A stretch of DNA of 64,000 nt from Oscillatoria princeps RMCB-10. GTDB lineage: Bacteria > Cyanobacteriota > Cyanobacteriia > Cyanobacteriales > Oscillatoriaceae. Of the stretch, positions 33,068-42,039 are shown piece after piece. The translations under genes were made by a program, and so were the position numbers. The stretch covers positions 124,001-188,000 of the forward strand of contig JAHHHT010000016.1 in assembly GCA_019359235.1 (NCBI GenBank), given 5' to 3'. The notes under the pieces are model-generated. The model worked only from the letters and a program-made list of their open reading frames with translations. It was not told the origin of the DNA and did no database searches. Positions within the stretch are counted from its first letter, which is position 1. Each line of letters starts with the position of its first letter.

Positions 33068-34091
33068 CAAGAAGTTGCTCGCACAGCTCGTCCAAATCAG
33101 CCGTTCTGTCCGCAATGATTTTATCAGCCAATTCTTGCAGTCTCTGGATATTTTGAGGGCTCGTATCATCGATATCGTCATTAGCATCATTCAGGAGTTC
33201 TTGGAAGCGATAATACTGTTTGGGATTGCCCTCTGCCTCAGGCAGCAATTGTTCCAGCTGGCACGCCACTGCCTCACTCTGACCGTCCAGAGTAATACTA
33301 ATAACGGGCTGCACCCAGTGAAGGACACCCCAATTTTTTGTGCGGTCGTAGGTAAACCGGCGGGTGAGCGAACCCGTTCCGATTGAAACGACTAATATCT
33401 CATCTAATTCTAGCTTTTTCCCAGCATTTTTAGAGGCAATTATGGCTTCCATGATTGCCATAGAGGTGGGATTGTTGGCGAACAGCCCCCCATCGACCAA
33501 GGTATAAAATTCTGGATCAGTTTGGCCAGTGGGAAGAAGGTAGGGCGGAAAAAAAGTGGGAGCGGCGGAAGTTGCCATTGCCGCTTCTGTCATCGTGAAG
33601 CCATTGCATATCTTCCGGAAGGCTTTAGCTTGCTTGTTTTCTCGATCTGGCTTGCTGGTAAAGAAAACAGGCATCCGCAGATCGGTGTCGTAGCTGGTGA
33701 TGAAAACTTCTTTTAACGCCGCTGCGAGAGGAGTGCTGCCCAAAAGTTCCGCAACGACCTCTTCTCTGCCCTTGGCAGAATATTTCGGTAAAAACAGGTC
33801 ATCAATGTCGGTTAATTTTTCAAAAAATGGCTCGAAAAAGATGCGCTTTCCATGTTGGCGATAAAACTCGATCAGCTCCTCAGCAGTGTAGTGAGGTTGC
33901 TCGGGATTCTGCGGATTTGGCTTGGTGAGGCCCAAAACCAGCAGGCCGCCGGTGGAAGTGCCAGCAATCAAATCGAACAGCTGGAAAATCCGCTTTCCTG
34001 TGCGCTTCTCTATCTCGGCTAGAATGAGGGCGGGGATAATTCCTCTAATGCCACCGCCGTCAATTGATAAGATTTTAAATTTAAACGACAT
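33057..34091 (-). CDS. patatin-like phospholipase
   Basis: This 344-residue protein has the patatin hallmark motifs: the oxyanion loop DGGGIRG (residues 10-16), the nucleophile elbow GTSTGG (about 44-49) and the catalytic-dyad motif VDGGLFANNP. It should hydrolyse acyl esters of membrane lipids. Similar patatins serve as CBASS effectors, but no nucleotidyltransferase is adjacent, so a defence role is unsupported. The C-terminal three residues are encoded by a CCCCTAA heptamer array. Confidence 0.9.
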   Translation of the reverse strand: MSFKFKILSIDGGGIRGIIPALILAEIEKRTGKRIFQLFDLIAGTSTGGLLVLGLTKPNPQNPEQPHYTAEELIEFYRQHGKRIFFEPFFEKLTDIDDLFLPKYSAKGREEVVAELLGSTPLAAALKEVFITSYDTDLRMPVFFTSKPDRENKQAKAFRKICNGFTMTEAAMATSAAPTFFPPYLLPTGQTDPEFYTLVDGGLFANNPTSMAIMEAIIASKNAGKKLELDEILVVSIGTGSLTRRFTYDRTKNWGVLHWVQPVISITLDGQSEAVACQLEQLLPEAEGNPKQYYRFQELLNDANDDIDDTSPQNIQRLQELADKIIADRTADLDELCEQLLVRG

Positions 34092-34862
34092 AAGAGTTTT
34101 ATACCTAACTGATCTGCCGGTAACAAGATTCCCAAATTAAGCGCTGCAATCCGGAGGGTTTTTACCTGAATGAGTGCCAATCTGTGCTGTATAATTTCTG
34201 CGCTGTTAGAGAGAGGCGCTGCCGGCGGTGCCAGCAACCGGCTACAGGCTGAAATTAAAGTATTTCTTAGCACTGCCGGCCCCTTGCGGGATAAAGTTCG
34301 CTCGTGTCCGGCAAGCCTAGCTCCCTAAATTGCGCCCGGTTTGGGAAATATACCGCAATAAACGGCAAAAATACCAGCGTGCGAAACCCCCAGGGCGTCG
34401 CGCTCCTCAAGCCGGTCGTCTTTGCGCCAAAGTGGGGTGCTGCCGCTGCCCCCAGTGAGAGAGGGCCAAAAGGAGTGGGGCCTGCCAGCACCGGCATTTG
34501 TGACAAAACTCTGACAGCCCTGGGTGAACTGCGCCTCTTCTCTGACGGTTCAAGGCGCTACAGGTGAGCCGGCACAAGCAATCGCCAGTCCGAAACCTCT
34601 GCGTGAGAAGAAAGTCTACAAGGCAAGAGCTTTTCATCTGCCGTGTGGAGAGTGCTGCTCGGGACGGTAACTTACTTTTGTTTAGATCGCAGACAGAGAA
34701 AACGTTCCGGAGCGAGCGGATTGGAGAGGTGTATCTAATGTTCGACGTCATTACAGCCGAGCGGGGAGATGACGTGTTTGGCCACAGGGTGTTTCCGATC
34801 TGGAACGGAAAAGCTCCTTGGGACAACCGTGACATTTCTATCCGAGAGAGGCTTGTGCGAAC
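34092..34862. other. long intergenic region, no supported gene
   Basis: This 771-bp divergent region lies between the patatin gene and PBP2. Frames present (for example 34564-34911 plus) lack family resemblance and are read as chance. It should hold promoters for both genes. I looked for RNase P RNA and tRNA features here and found none. Confidence 0.45.
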
Positions 34863-36632
34863 ATGGCTAGGGAATTTTCTTTTTCTTCTCCAAAACCCTC
34901 TGCTGACATAACTCTGCCCCGAGCCAGCCGGTCGGTAGTTTTGATGGGGCTCGTCACTGTTTTAATCAGCATGTCTGTTGCCCGTCTGGCTCAGCTGCAG
35001 GTGCTTCACGGGGACGACAACCGGCAGCGAGCCGAGCAAAACCGCCTCCGCCCGGTGCCGATTATTTCGGATCGGGGCAACATACTTGACCGCAATGGCA
35101 AACTGCTGGCCGCCAACCGCCTGTCGCGCTCGGTGTATTTGTGGCCGAAGGAACAGCCGAAACAAAAATGGCCCCAGACGGCGGCCAAGCTGAGCGCTCT
35201 GCTGAGCGTTCCCGCCAGTGACATCCTCAAAACACTGGAGAAGGCGGGTTATAAATCGCCAATGCCCGTGCGCGTCAGCCGGGATCTGAACTCAAAGGCG
35301 TTCTTGGCGCTGGCGGAGCGCTCCTCTGAATTTCCGGGGGTGGAAATTCGGGCGGAATCCAACCGCAACTACCCGCACGGCGATCTCGCCGCCCACGTTC
35401 TGGGCTACATTGGGGAAGCAAGCGAAGATGACCTGCAAGCCAACCCGCAGTATCCGATGGGGATGATTGTCGGCAAAATGGGGCTGGAGCGCCAGATCAA
35501 TGATAAAGTGGCCGGTGTCTGGGGCAACCGGCTGGTGGAGGTGGACGCCACCGGCAGTGAGTTGCGCGAGCTCGGCATCAACCCTCCGATCGCTGGGGAG
35601 CCGGTGCAGCTGACTCTTGACCTTGACTTGCAGAAAACCGCCGAAAAAGCCCTCGGCAACCGGCGCGGAGGGGTGGTGGTGCTCGATGTAAAAACGGGAG
35701 CGGTTTTAGCGATGGCCAGTGGGCCGAAGTTTAACCCCAACCTGTTCACCGGCAGGATAACCCAAGCCGACTGGCTGCGCCTGCAGGCTCAGGACAAGCC
35801 ATTTCTGAATCGCGCCCTGCAAGGCTACCCGCCTGGAAGCACGTTCAAAATTGTCACTGCAGCAGCCGGCATGGAGTCTGGCAAGTTCCCACCGAAGTCT
35901 GTTCTGGTCAGTTCTTCTTCTATTAGAATAGGGGGAATTGATTTCTACGAACACGGTGCCGGTTATGGCCCAATCGGCTTTCCTGACGCCTTTGCCTACA
36001 GCAGCAACACGTTTTTCTATCAAATGGGTGTGGCAGTTGGCCCGGAAGAGATGGCCAAATGGGCGCACCGGCTGGGAATTGGCGAGACAACGGATTTAGA
36101 TCTGCTGGGGCTGGATCAGGGCACTCACGGTTCCGCTCCCACGCCGGCGGAGAAACAGAAGCTTTATGATGAGGGCTGGTACGTGGGGGATACGGTGACG
36201 ATGGCCATCGGTCAGGGGCTGGTGCTGGTGACGCCGCTGGAGATGGCGGTGATGGTGGCGGCGATTGCCAATGGCGGTTACAGAGTCAAGCCGCACCTGC
36301 TGGCTTCTCAAACCAACACGCCGGCGACTCAACCAGAACCGACCGGCATGAAACCGGAAACGATTGCCACCATTCGCAAGGGATTGATTGCTGTGGTGCA
36401 AAAAGGTACGGCGCAGCAGCTCAATGACGGTTCCATCCCCCTGACTGCTGGGAAAACCGGCACCGCTGAAGTCCCCGGACAGGAAGACAACGCCAATTAT
36501 GTCGCTTACGGCCCTGTTAACGACCCGCAGATTGCCATCGGTATCGTTGTGGAAAATGGCGGATTTGGCGCTGTTTCTGCAGTCCCCATCGCTCAGGAGA
36601 TATTCAAAACCTATTTCAAAACGCACAAGTAA
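34863..36632 (+). CDS. mrdA: penicillin-binding protein 2 (peptidoglycan transpeptidase)
   Basis: This 589-residue class B PBP of the elongation complex has one membrane helix (VVLMGLVTVLISMSVARLA), a dimerisation domain (RGNILDRNGKLLAANR) and a transpeptidase domain. The latter has the nucleophile motif STFK, SSN (YSSNTFFYQMG) and KTGTAE. It cross-links side-wall peptidoglycan in the periplasm. The length is normal. It is flanked by long non-coding regions and appears monocistronic. Confidence 0.93.
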   Translation: MAREFSFSSPKPSADITLPRASRSVVLMGLVTVLISMSVARLAQLQVLHGDDNRQRAEQNRLRPVPIISDRGNILDRNGKLLAANRLSRSVYLWPKEQPKQKWPQTAAKLSALLSVPASDILKTLEKAGYKSPMPVRVSRDLNSKAFLALAERSSEFPGVEIRAESNRNYPHGDLAAHVLGYIGEASEDDLQANPQYPMGMIVGKMGLERQINDKVAGVWGNRLVEVDATGSELRELGINPPIAGEPVQLTLDLDLQKTAEKALGNRRGGVVVLDVKTGAVLAMASGPKFNPNLFTGRITQADWLRLQAQDKPFLNRALQGYPPGSTFKIVTAAAGMESGKFPPKSVLVSSSSIRIGGIDFYEHGAGYGPIGFPDAFAYSSNTFFYQMGVAVGPEEMAKWAHRLGIGETTDLDLLGLDQGTHGSAPTPAEKQKLYDEGWYVGDTVTMAIGQGLVLVTPLEMAVMVAAIANGGYRVKPHLLASQTNTPATQPEPTGMKPETIATIRKGLIAVVQKGTAQQLNDGSIPLTAGKTGTAEVPGQEDNANYVAYGPVNDPQIAIGIVVENGGFGAVSAVPIAQEIFKTYFKTHK

Positions 36633-36823
36633 CGCCGCTCCGTTTTTGTGCATCTAATTTGCAGACCTAAAGGCTGCTATCTTTTGAAAATGCCGTTAAA
36701 TTGCATTTAAATAAATTTTTCCCGCAATCCCCAATGCGTCAGTGCCATACAGGGTGTTGCGGGAAATTTTTTTTAGAACTAATTTAACGTTATAAGGTAC
36801 AGTTGGGTGCCGGCGACACCAAG

Positions 36824-36936
36824 TATAGCAGCAGTCATATTGGTTAGGACATCAGTGACCTAGGGAAAAAGGCGTAGGGCAGGCGTCTCGCCTGCCCTCT
36901 TGATCTAATGTCCTAACCTAAGTGCATACTGCTATA
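36824..36936. mobile_element. MITE-like element with inverted ends TATAGCAG...
   Basis: The left end TATAGCAGCAGTCATATTGG and the reverse complement of the right end TATAGCAGTATGCACTTAGG continue into TTAGGACAT on both sides. The interior hairpin is GGGCAGGCGTCTCGCCTGCC. TA flanks fit an IS630-like target (inference). No coding capacity. Confidence 0.6.
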
Positions 36937-37048
36937 CCGATGTATTTTGCTTTGGAGCCAAACAGCCGGACTGCCTGGTGATAGCCTAATCCCCTAACAG
37001 GCTTTTTTCTTTGATTCTGGGTAATAGCTTTGGCAGGTCAGGAAGATC

Positions 37049-37134
37049 AGCCGTGAAATGAGCCGTGAAATGAGCCGTGAAATGAGCCGTGAAATGAGCC
37101 GAAAACTGAGCCGCTACTGAGCCGCTACTGAGCC
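37049..37134. repeat. 12-bp tandem repeat GAGCCGTGAAAT, then GAGCCGCTACT
   Basis: Four or five copies of AGCCGTGAAATG are followed by variant copies GAGCCGCTACT. The array lies about 95 bp upstream of the large surface-protein gene, where the promoter or leader should be. Confidence 0.8.
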
Positions 37135-37227
37135 AAAAAACTTAAATAGTTACGCCACGATCCAGATAGGCGGGAAGTCAACTTGGGGCAGCCCGCAAGC
37201 GCTGCATTATACAGGAAAGAAGAAAAT

Positions 37228-38805
37228 ATGTCCAATATAAATACCATCACCAGTCTCGTCTTCATCGACTCTGCAGTTGAAGACGCAGAAAGCCTTGCTG
37301 CTGGGACGCAGCCAGGTACACAGGCGATTATACTCGATCCGACTCAAGACGGCGTAGAGCAAATCAGCTCGGCGCTCGCCGGGCGCACCGGCATTTCTAG
37401 TTTGCATATTGTCTCCCACGGCAATCCTGGTTCGTTGCAGCTTGGTTCCGCACGCCTGAGCAACGACACTATAGGGCAATATACAACTAAATTGCAATAT
37501 TGGTCTGCTGCCCTCACAGCTGATGCCGGCATTCTTATATATGGGTGCAATGTAGCAGCAGGGGAGATAGGCAAAGCATTTGTGCGGGGGGTGAGCCGGG
37601 ATTGCGGTGTGCCGGTTGCTGCTTCTGCCAATAAAACAGGTAGCGCTGCAAAGGGCGGTGACTGGCAACTGGAACACACCACCGGCTCGATTAAGACTGG
37701 CATTGCATTCTCGCCAGAGGTGATGGCAAGCTACAGCGGCGTTTTTGCCGCAGGCGCATTGATTCAGCCGGTAAGTGCCTCCTTGGACGCCTCCTTGGGA
37801 GGTCTGCCGGTTGTGGAAATCAACACCGGCATCACCCTCGATGAAGGGGCAATGGCTGCGATCGCCTCATCCCAGCTAAGGGTTACGGATGCCGGTGCCG
37901 GTGCCGATACCATTACCTACACCGTTACCGCACTGCCAACTTCAGGCACTCTGCTGCTGAACAATACCGCCCTCGCGGTTAACGGCACCTTCACCCAAGG
38001 GGATATCAATACCGGCAATCTCTCCTACACTCACAATGGCAGCGAAACCGTCAGCGACAGCTTCAGTTTCAGCGCAGGGGATGGCAATGGCGGTGGCGTC
38101 AACTCCACTTTCGCGATTGCAGTCAATCCCGTCAACGATCCGCCGGCAGTTGTCAACCCCATCCCTGACCGAGTAATAACGCACGCACAAGGAGCTTTTA
38201 GCTTCCAGCTGCCTGCCGGCACGTTCGCAGATGTTGACAGTGGGAATAACCTGAGCTATAATGCTGCGCTCTCTGACGGCAACCCTCTGCCGGCGTGGCT
38301 GAGTTTCGACGCCACAACCGGAACCTTCACCGGCACCCCAACGAATTCTGACGCTGGCATCCTCCCCATTGCAGTACGCGCCACAGACTCGTTGGGCGCA
38401 GCTGTTGAGGACACCTTCGACCTGAGTGTCCCCACCAACGCCGCACCGGCAGCAGTCGATCGCACAGCTGCCACCCCTTTTGGCACAACAGTGACAATTG
38501 ATGTGCTCGACGGGGATACCGACCCGGACGGAGACCATCTTAATGTGGTGAGCGTCACCAATGGCACACATGGCTCGGTGCTGCACAAGGAGGATGTTCT
38601 GTATGCCGGCGGCGATTTCGGCATCCGCAAGTGGGATGGCAGCAGTTGGTCGCCCTTAGGCGTAAATGGCTCGGTCAGTGCGCTGGCCCTCAGTGGCGAC
38701 CGGCTGATAGCCGGTGGCAACTTCACCACAACAGGCGGGGTGAGTGCCAATAACATCGCTATGGGATGGCAGCAATTGGTCGCCCTTAGGCAGCGGCACG
38801 GATAA
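37228..38805 (+). CDS. large DUF4347/cadherin-like surface protein, 5' part (frameshifted)
   Basis: From the ATG at 37228 (GGAAAGAAG upstream) the protein begins with a DUF4347 domain: LVFIDSAVEDAESL, LHIVSHGNPGSLQLG and ILIYGCNVAAGEIG. Cadherin-like and dystroglycan-type Ig domains follow (about residues 190-420), and then the first WDGSSWSPLG propeller-like units. The frame ends early. At about 38763 the repeated word CGCTATGTGGGATGG reads CGCTATGGGATGG, a 2-bp loss against sibling repeats. The protein then continues in another frame to 40930. Confidence 0.75.
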   Translation: MSNINTITSLVFIDSAVEDAESLAAGTQPGTQAIILDPTQDGVEQISSALAGRTGISSLHIVSHGNPGSLQLGSARLSNDTIGQYTTKLQYWSAALTADAGILIYGCNVAAGEIGKAFVRGVSRDCGVPVAASANKTGSAAKGGDWQLEHTTGSIKTGIAFSPEVMASYSGVFAAGALIQPVSASLDASLGGLPVVEINTGITLDEGAMAAIASSQLRVTDAGAGADTITYTVTALPTSGTLLLNNTALAVNGTFTQGDINTGNLSYTHNGSETVSDSFSFSAGDGNGGGVNSTFAIAVNPVNDPPAVVNPIPDRVITHAQGAFSFQLPAGTFADVDSGNNLSYNAALSDGNPLPAWLSFDATTGTFTGTPTNSDAGILPIAVRATDSLGAAVEDTFDLSVPTNAAPAAVDRTAATPFGTTVTIDVLDGDTDPDGDHLNVVSVTNGTHGSVLHKEDVLYAGGDFGIRKWDGSSWSPLGVNGSVSALALSGDRLIAGGNFTTTGGVSANNIAMGWQQLVALRQRHG

Positions 38806-40930
38806 CACGGTCAGTGCGCTCGCCCTCAGTGGCGACCGGCTGTATGCCGGTGGCGACTTCACCGCAGCAGGCGGGGTGAGTGCCAATAACATCGCTATGT
38901 GGGATGGCAGCAGTTGGTCGCCCTTAGGCAGCGGCACGGATGGCTCGGTCTTGGCGCTGGCCCTCAGTGGCGACCGGCTGTATGCCGGTGGCCAATTCCC
39001 CACAGCAGGTGGAGTCAGCGCCAACAGCATCGCTATGTGGGATGGCAGCAGTTGGTCGCCTTTAAGCAGCGGTGTCAATCAGTGGGTTTTTGACCTCGCC
39101 CCAAATGGCAATCAACTGTATGCCGATGGCTGTTTCAGCTTTGCAGGCGGGGTGAGTGCCCACAACATTGCTGCCTGGGATGGCAGCAATTGGTCGGCTG
39201 TGGGCGATGGGAATATGAGTGGGGTCAGTGCGCTCGCCCCAAATGACAGTCAACTGTATGCCGCTGGCTACTTCACCGCAGCAAACGGTGCCGGTGAGTC
39301 CAGCATTGCTGCCTGGGATGGCAGTAATTGGTCGCCTTTAGGCAGTGGCCTAGATAGCTCTGTCAGTGCGCTCGCCTGGGGTGGCACTGATTTGTATGCC
39401 GCTGGCTGGTTCACCACAGTAGGCGGGGTGAGCGCCAACCGCATCGCTGCCTGGGATGGCAGCAGTTGGTCGGCTTTAGGCAGTGGTCTAGATAACGAGG
39501 TCTGGGCGCTCGCGGTTGACCCGGGCTGGATCGCCTACACCCCCGATCCGGGTTTCACCGGCACTGACAGTTTCACTTACACTGTCAGCGACGGCTTTGG
39601 CGGCACCGCTACGGCAACGGTAACAGTAACGGTTGTCAACAGCCCCCCGACAGTTGTTAACCCTATTGCCGACCAAGTAGCAGAGGCACAAGCTGCTTTC
39701 AACTTCCAATTTAATACGGGCACTTTTGCCGATGGTGACACAGGTGACAGCTTAAGCTATAATGCCACTCTTTTAACTGGCAACCCCCTACCGGACTGGC
39801 TGAGTTTTGACCCGACAACCCGCACTTTTTCTGGCAATCCGACTTCTGGCGATGCGGGCACTCTCAGCATATTAGTGACGGCAACTGATACGGCTGGCAA
39901 CGCAGTTGGCGATACTTTCGACTTGACAGTCAACCCGGGGAGTGGGGATGCCGTCCCACCCCCTGTGGCGGGGGACACCGGCACCCTGACGGGGGATGCC
40001 GTCCCACCCCCTGCTGCCGGCAACACCGGCACTGTCCCGGGGGGTGCCGTCCCACCCCCTGCAGCGGGGGACACCGGCACTGTCCCGGGGGGTGCCGTCC
40101 CACCCCCTGTAGCGGGGGACACCGGCAGCCTCACGGGGGGTGCCGTCCCACCCCCTGCGGCGGGGGACACCGGCACTGTCCCGGGGGGTGCCGTCCCACC
40201 CCCTGCGGCGGGCGACACTGGCAGCCCAAACCCCAATCCAGCCGAAAACACCCAGATTGGCTCAGATAGCAACCCTACTTTGAGCGGGGGCGAGGACAGT
40301 GACACCCTCACCGGAGGGGAGGGCGTGGATATTCTTGCCGGCAATCAGGGCGCTGATTTCCTCTCTGGCGGAGGGGGCAACGATCTGCTTTTTGGCAATC
40401 AGGACGATGATTTCCTGGATGGGGGCATAGGCGATGACACCTTGCACGGCGGGAAAGGCAGTGACACAGTAATCGGCAGCGGTGGCAATGATATCTTCTG
40501 CGGGGACAGAGGTGCGGACAGCCTGACCGGCAGTGAGGGTAATGACTTGCTATTCGGCAATGCCGGCGCTGACAGCCTGGATGGATCGGAGGGCAACGAT
40601 ACCCTGATGCCAGGCAAAGGCAATGACAGCCTCACCGGCGGCGCTGGCGATGATTTCCTCTGCGGGAATAGGGGCAACGACACTCTCACCGGCGGCACCG
40701 GCAGGGATGTGTTTATCTTGACAGAAGGCTTTGACAGTGATATAATAGCGGACTTTGCGGATGGCTTGGATGTTCTGGGACTGGCCGGCACTCTGAGATT
40801 CGAGCAGCTGTCGGTGAGTGCCGGTGCCGGTGCAACTTTAATCAGTGTGGCCGCTACTGGTGAGCTGCTGGCATCCCTGATTGGGGTGGATGCCAACCTG
40901 ATCGGGGTTGAGGATTTCGCCTCCTATTAG
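38744..40930 (+). CDS. large surface protein, 3' part: propeller-like units, Ig, Pro-rich repeats, RTX
   Basis: Continuation of the preceding gene after the frameshift. It has about seven units around WDGSSWSPLGSG...GDRLYAGGDFTAAGG, an Ig-like/dystroglycan domain (NSPPTVVNPIADQVAEAQAA), a linker of six 16-residue repeats (AVPPPAAGDTGTVPGG) and hemolysin-type calcium-binding nonapeptides (GGNDLLFGNQDDDFLDGG and similar). The RTX tail suggests type I secretion. The true start is that of the upstream part; the GTG at 38744 is only the first in-frame codon. Together the parts would make about 1230 residues. Confidence 0.75.
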   Translation: MPITSLWDGSNWSPLGSGTDNTVSALALSGDRLYAGGDFTAAGGVSANNIAMWDGSSWSPLGSGTDGSVLALALSGDRLYAGGQFPTAGGVSANSIAMWDGSSWSPLSSGVNQWVFDLAPNGNQLYADGCFSFAGGVSAHNIAAWDGSNWSAVGDGNMSGVSALAPNDSQLYAAGYFTAANGAGESSIAAWDGSNWSPLGSGLDSSVSALAWGGTDLYAAGWFTTVGGVSANRIAAWDGSSWSALGSGLDNEVWALAVDPGWIAYTPDPGFTGTDSFTYTVSDGFGGTATATVTVTVVNSPPTVVNPIADQVAEAQAAFNFQFNTGTFADGDTGDSLSYNATLLTGNPLPDWLSFDPTTRTFSGNPTSGDAGTLSILVTATDTAGNAVGDTFDLTVNPGSGDAVPPPVAGDTGTLTGDAVPPPAAGNTGTVPGGAVPPPAAGDTGTVPGGAVPPPVAGDTGSLTGGAVPPPAAGDTGTVPGGAVPPPAAGDTGSPNPNPAENTQIGSDSNPTLSGGEDSDTLTGGEGVDILAGNQGADFLSGGGGNDLLFGNQDDDFLDGGIGDDTLHGGKGSDTVIGSGGNDIFCGDRGADSLTGSEGNDLLFGNAGADSLDGSEGNDTLMPGKGNDSLTGGAGDDFLCGNRGNDTLTGGTGRDVFILTEGFDSDIIADFADGLDVLGLAGTLRFEQLSVSAGAGATLISVAATGELLASLIGVDANLIGVEDFASY
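39944..40225 (+). repeat. 48-bp in-gene tandem repeats coding Pro-rich linker
   Basis: GGGGTGCCGTCCCACCCCCT recurs every 48 bp about six times, with near identity. It codes for 16-residue units and could expand or contract by slippage. Confidence 0.8.
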
Positions 40931-40961
40931 CTAGACTTAAACACATTCCGGTTGAGTTGTT

Positions 40962-41043
40962 TAGAAACCCGGTTTCTTTGAGAAACCGGGTTTCTGGCAT
41001 CTGGGGTTAAGAAACCCGGTTTCTTTGAGAAACCCGGTTTCTG
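40962..41043. repeat. four AAACCCGGTTT palindromes, two inverted pairs
   Basis: AGAAACCCGGTTTCTTTG, AGAAACCGGGTTTCTGG, AAGAAACCCGGTTTCTTTG and AGAAACCCGGTTTCTGG follow one another. They lie directly downstream of the surface-protein gene and could act as its terminator. Confidence 0.8.
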
Positions 41044-41255
41044 GCGGCCAACCGCACTTGGAAGGCATTCTAATTATCCGGATTTAGGAGCGGCAAAGCG
41101 AAAGGCACTCTGGGCGGCTCACCGATGGCACTGGCCACCTGTGGGGAATCTAAAACTAAACATAAAGATTCGGTAAATTTGGATACAGTTTTTTCTGAAC
41201 GTGCTATATTGAAGATGAAGCGCATATAGTAAATTGGGTTTGAGGATTGTTCACC

Positions 41256-41411
41256 ATGAACAAAACACGTCAAGAAATTTTGAAAGAAGCTGCAGCCATC
41301 CACCGGGCCAACCTTCACAAAAATTTACAGCACCGGCTGGAAGTGGCCAGAAGCAAAGGTGACCAAAACTTGGTTCGGTTGCTGGAAGCGGAAGCCAACT
41401 ACCTCTCTTAA
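41256..41411 (+). CDS. small conserved-looking helical protein, 51 aa
   Basis: The frame ATG 41256 to TAA 41411 codes MNKTRQEILKEAAAIHRANL...HRLEVARSKGDQNLVRLLEAEANYLS. It is strongly helical and charged, with GAGG 10 nt before the start. The composition and third-position pattern look coding. I believe similar short proteins exist in other cyanobacteria but cannot confirm a family. No function is proposed. Confidence 0.6.
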   Translation: MNKTRQEILKEAAAIHRANLHKNLQHRLEVARSKGDQNLVRLLEAEANYLS

Positions 41412-42039
41412 CTGGTAGGGGCGGGTTTTCAACCTGCCCCTACCCACTGGACTGGTGTGACCCGCCCAGACGCGCGGGCGGCATCTGGCCACTTTTGCCG
41501 CAGCAGCCGCTGCAGGGGCGCTGATTCGGAGAAACGAGAGCGCCCGGGTCAGGCGGCACGGTAGACTGTGTTTAATCCCTTTGGGGGTTGGACTGTGTTG
41601 AGGCGGGTGCAGTTATTAATCCCTGTCAGGGATTGAAATAATGGCGAAATCAAGCAGCCGGTGAGCGTGACAGCGCTCACCGGCTATGCTAATTGGCCAC
41701 TGCGAGAGGGGTGGGGGGGCCAATTGCGCCCGCCTGGTTCGGGGGAGACGCGACGGGCGGGTTCTGCTTTTCGCCGGCAGTTGGCGAGCGGCTTGTCTGA
41801 AGAGATTTAAATTTTATAATTTTTAATTTAACCTGAAGTTAAACCTGCTAAAATCCTTAAAAGGATATAAGTTAAGCCGGTGCAATCAGTTTAAAGATGA
41901 AATGAATTTTCCGTATTTTCTCGCAGGGGATTTTAAACTGAAAAAAAAGCGAGCAGTTAAATGCGGTTTTTCTGCATTTAAACTTAAGTCACAGTCCCGG
42001 TAACATCTACTATTTTAACTTCTGTCAGGGTGGGATGTA
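41412..42039. other. intergenic region with a CRISPR-repeat-like relic
   Basis: At about 41610-41638 lies TTAATCCCTGTCAGGGATTG followed by AAAT, which resembles the 3' end of a cyanobacterial CRISPR repeat. A poorer copy (TTTAATCCCTTTGGGGGTTG) lies about 45 bp before it. There is no regular array. The AT-rich part 41800-42030 probably holds the histidine kinase promoter. No gene seen. Confidence 0.4.

Noticed and set aside
33057-34091. Patatin gene as part of a CBASS defence operon
   Set aside because: No CD-NTase, HORMA/TRIP13 or E1/E2/JAB-type gene lies next to it.
34580-34720. Possible RNase P RNA (GAAGAAAGTC word)
   Set aside because: The conserved flanking sequences and pairing elements of rnpB are absent.
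34564-34911. 115-codon plus-strand frame before PBP2
   Set aside because: No family resemblance, no ribosome site, and it overlaps the PBP2 start.
41566-41640. Two CRISPR-like AATCCCT words about 45 bp apart
   Set aside because: The words differ in length and sequence beyond the core; there is no array. Kept only as a possible relic in the intergenic note.
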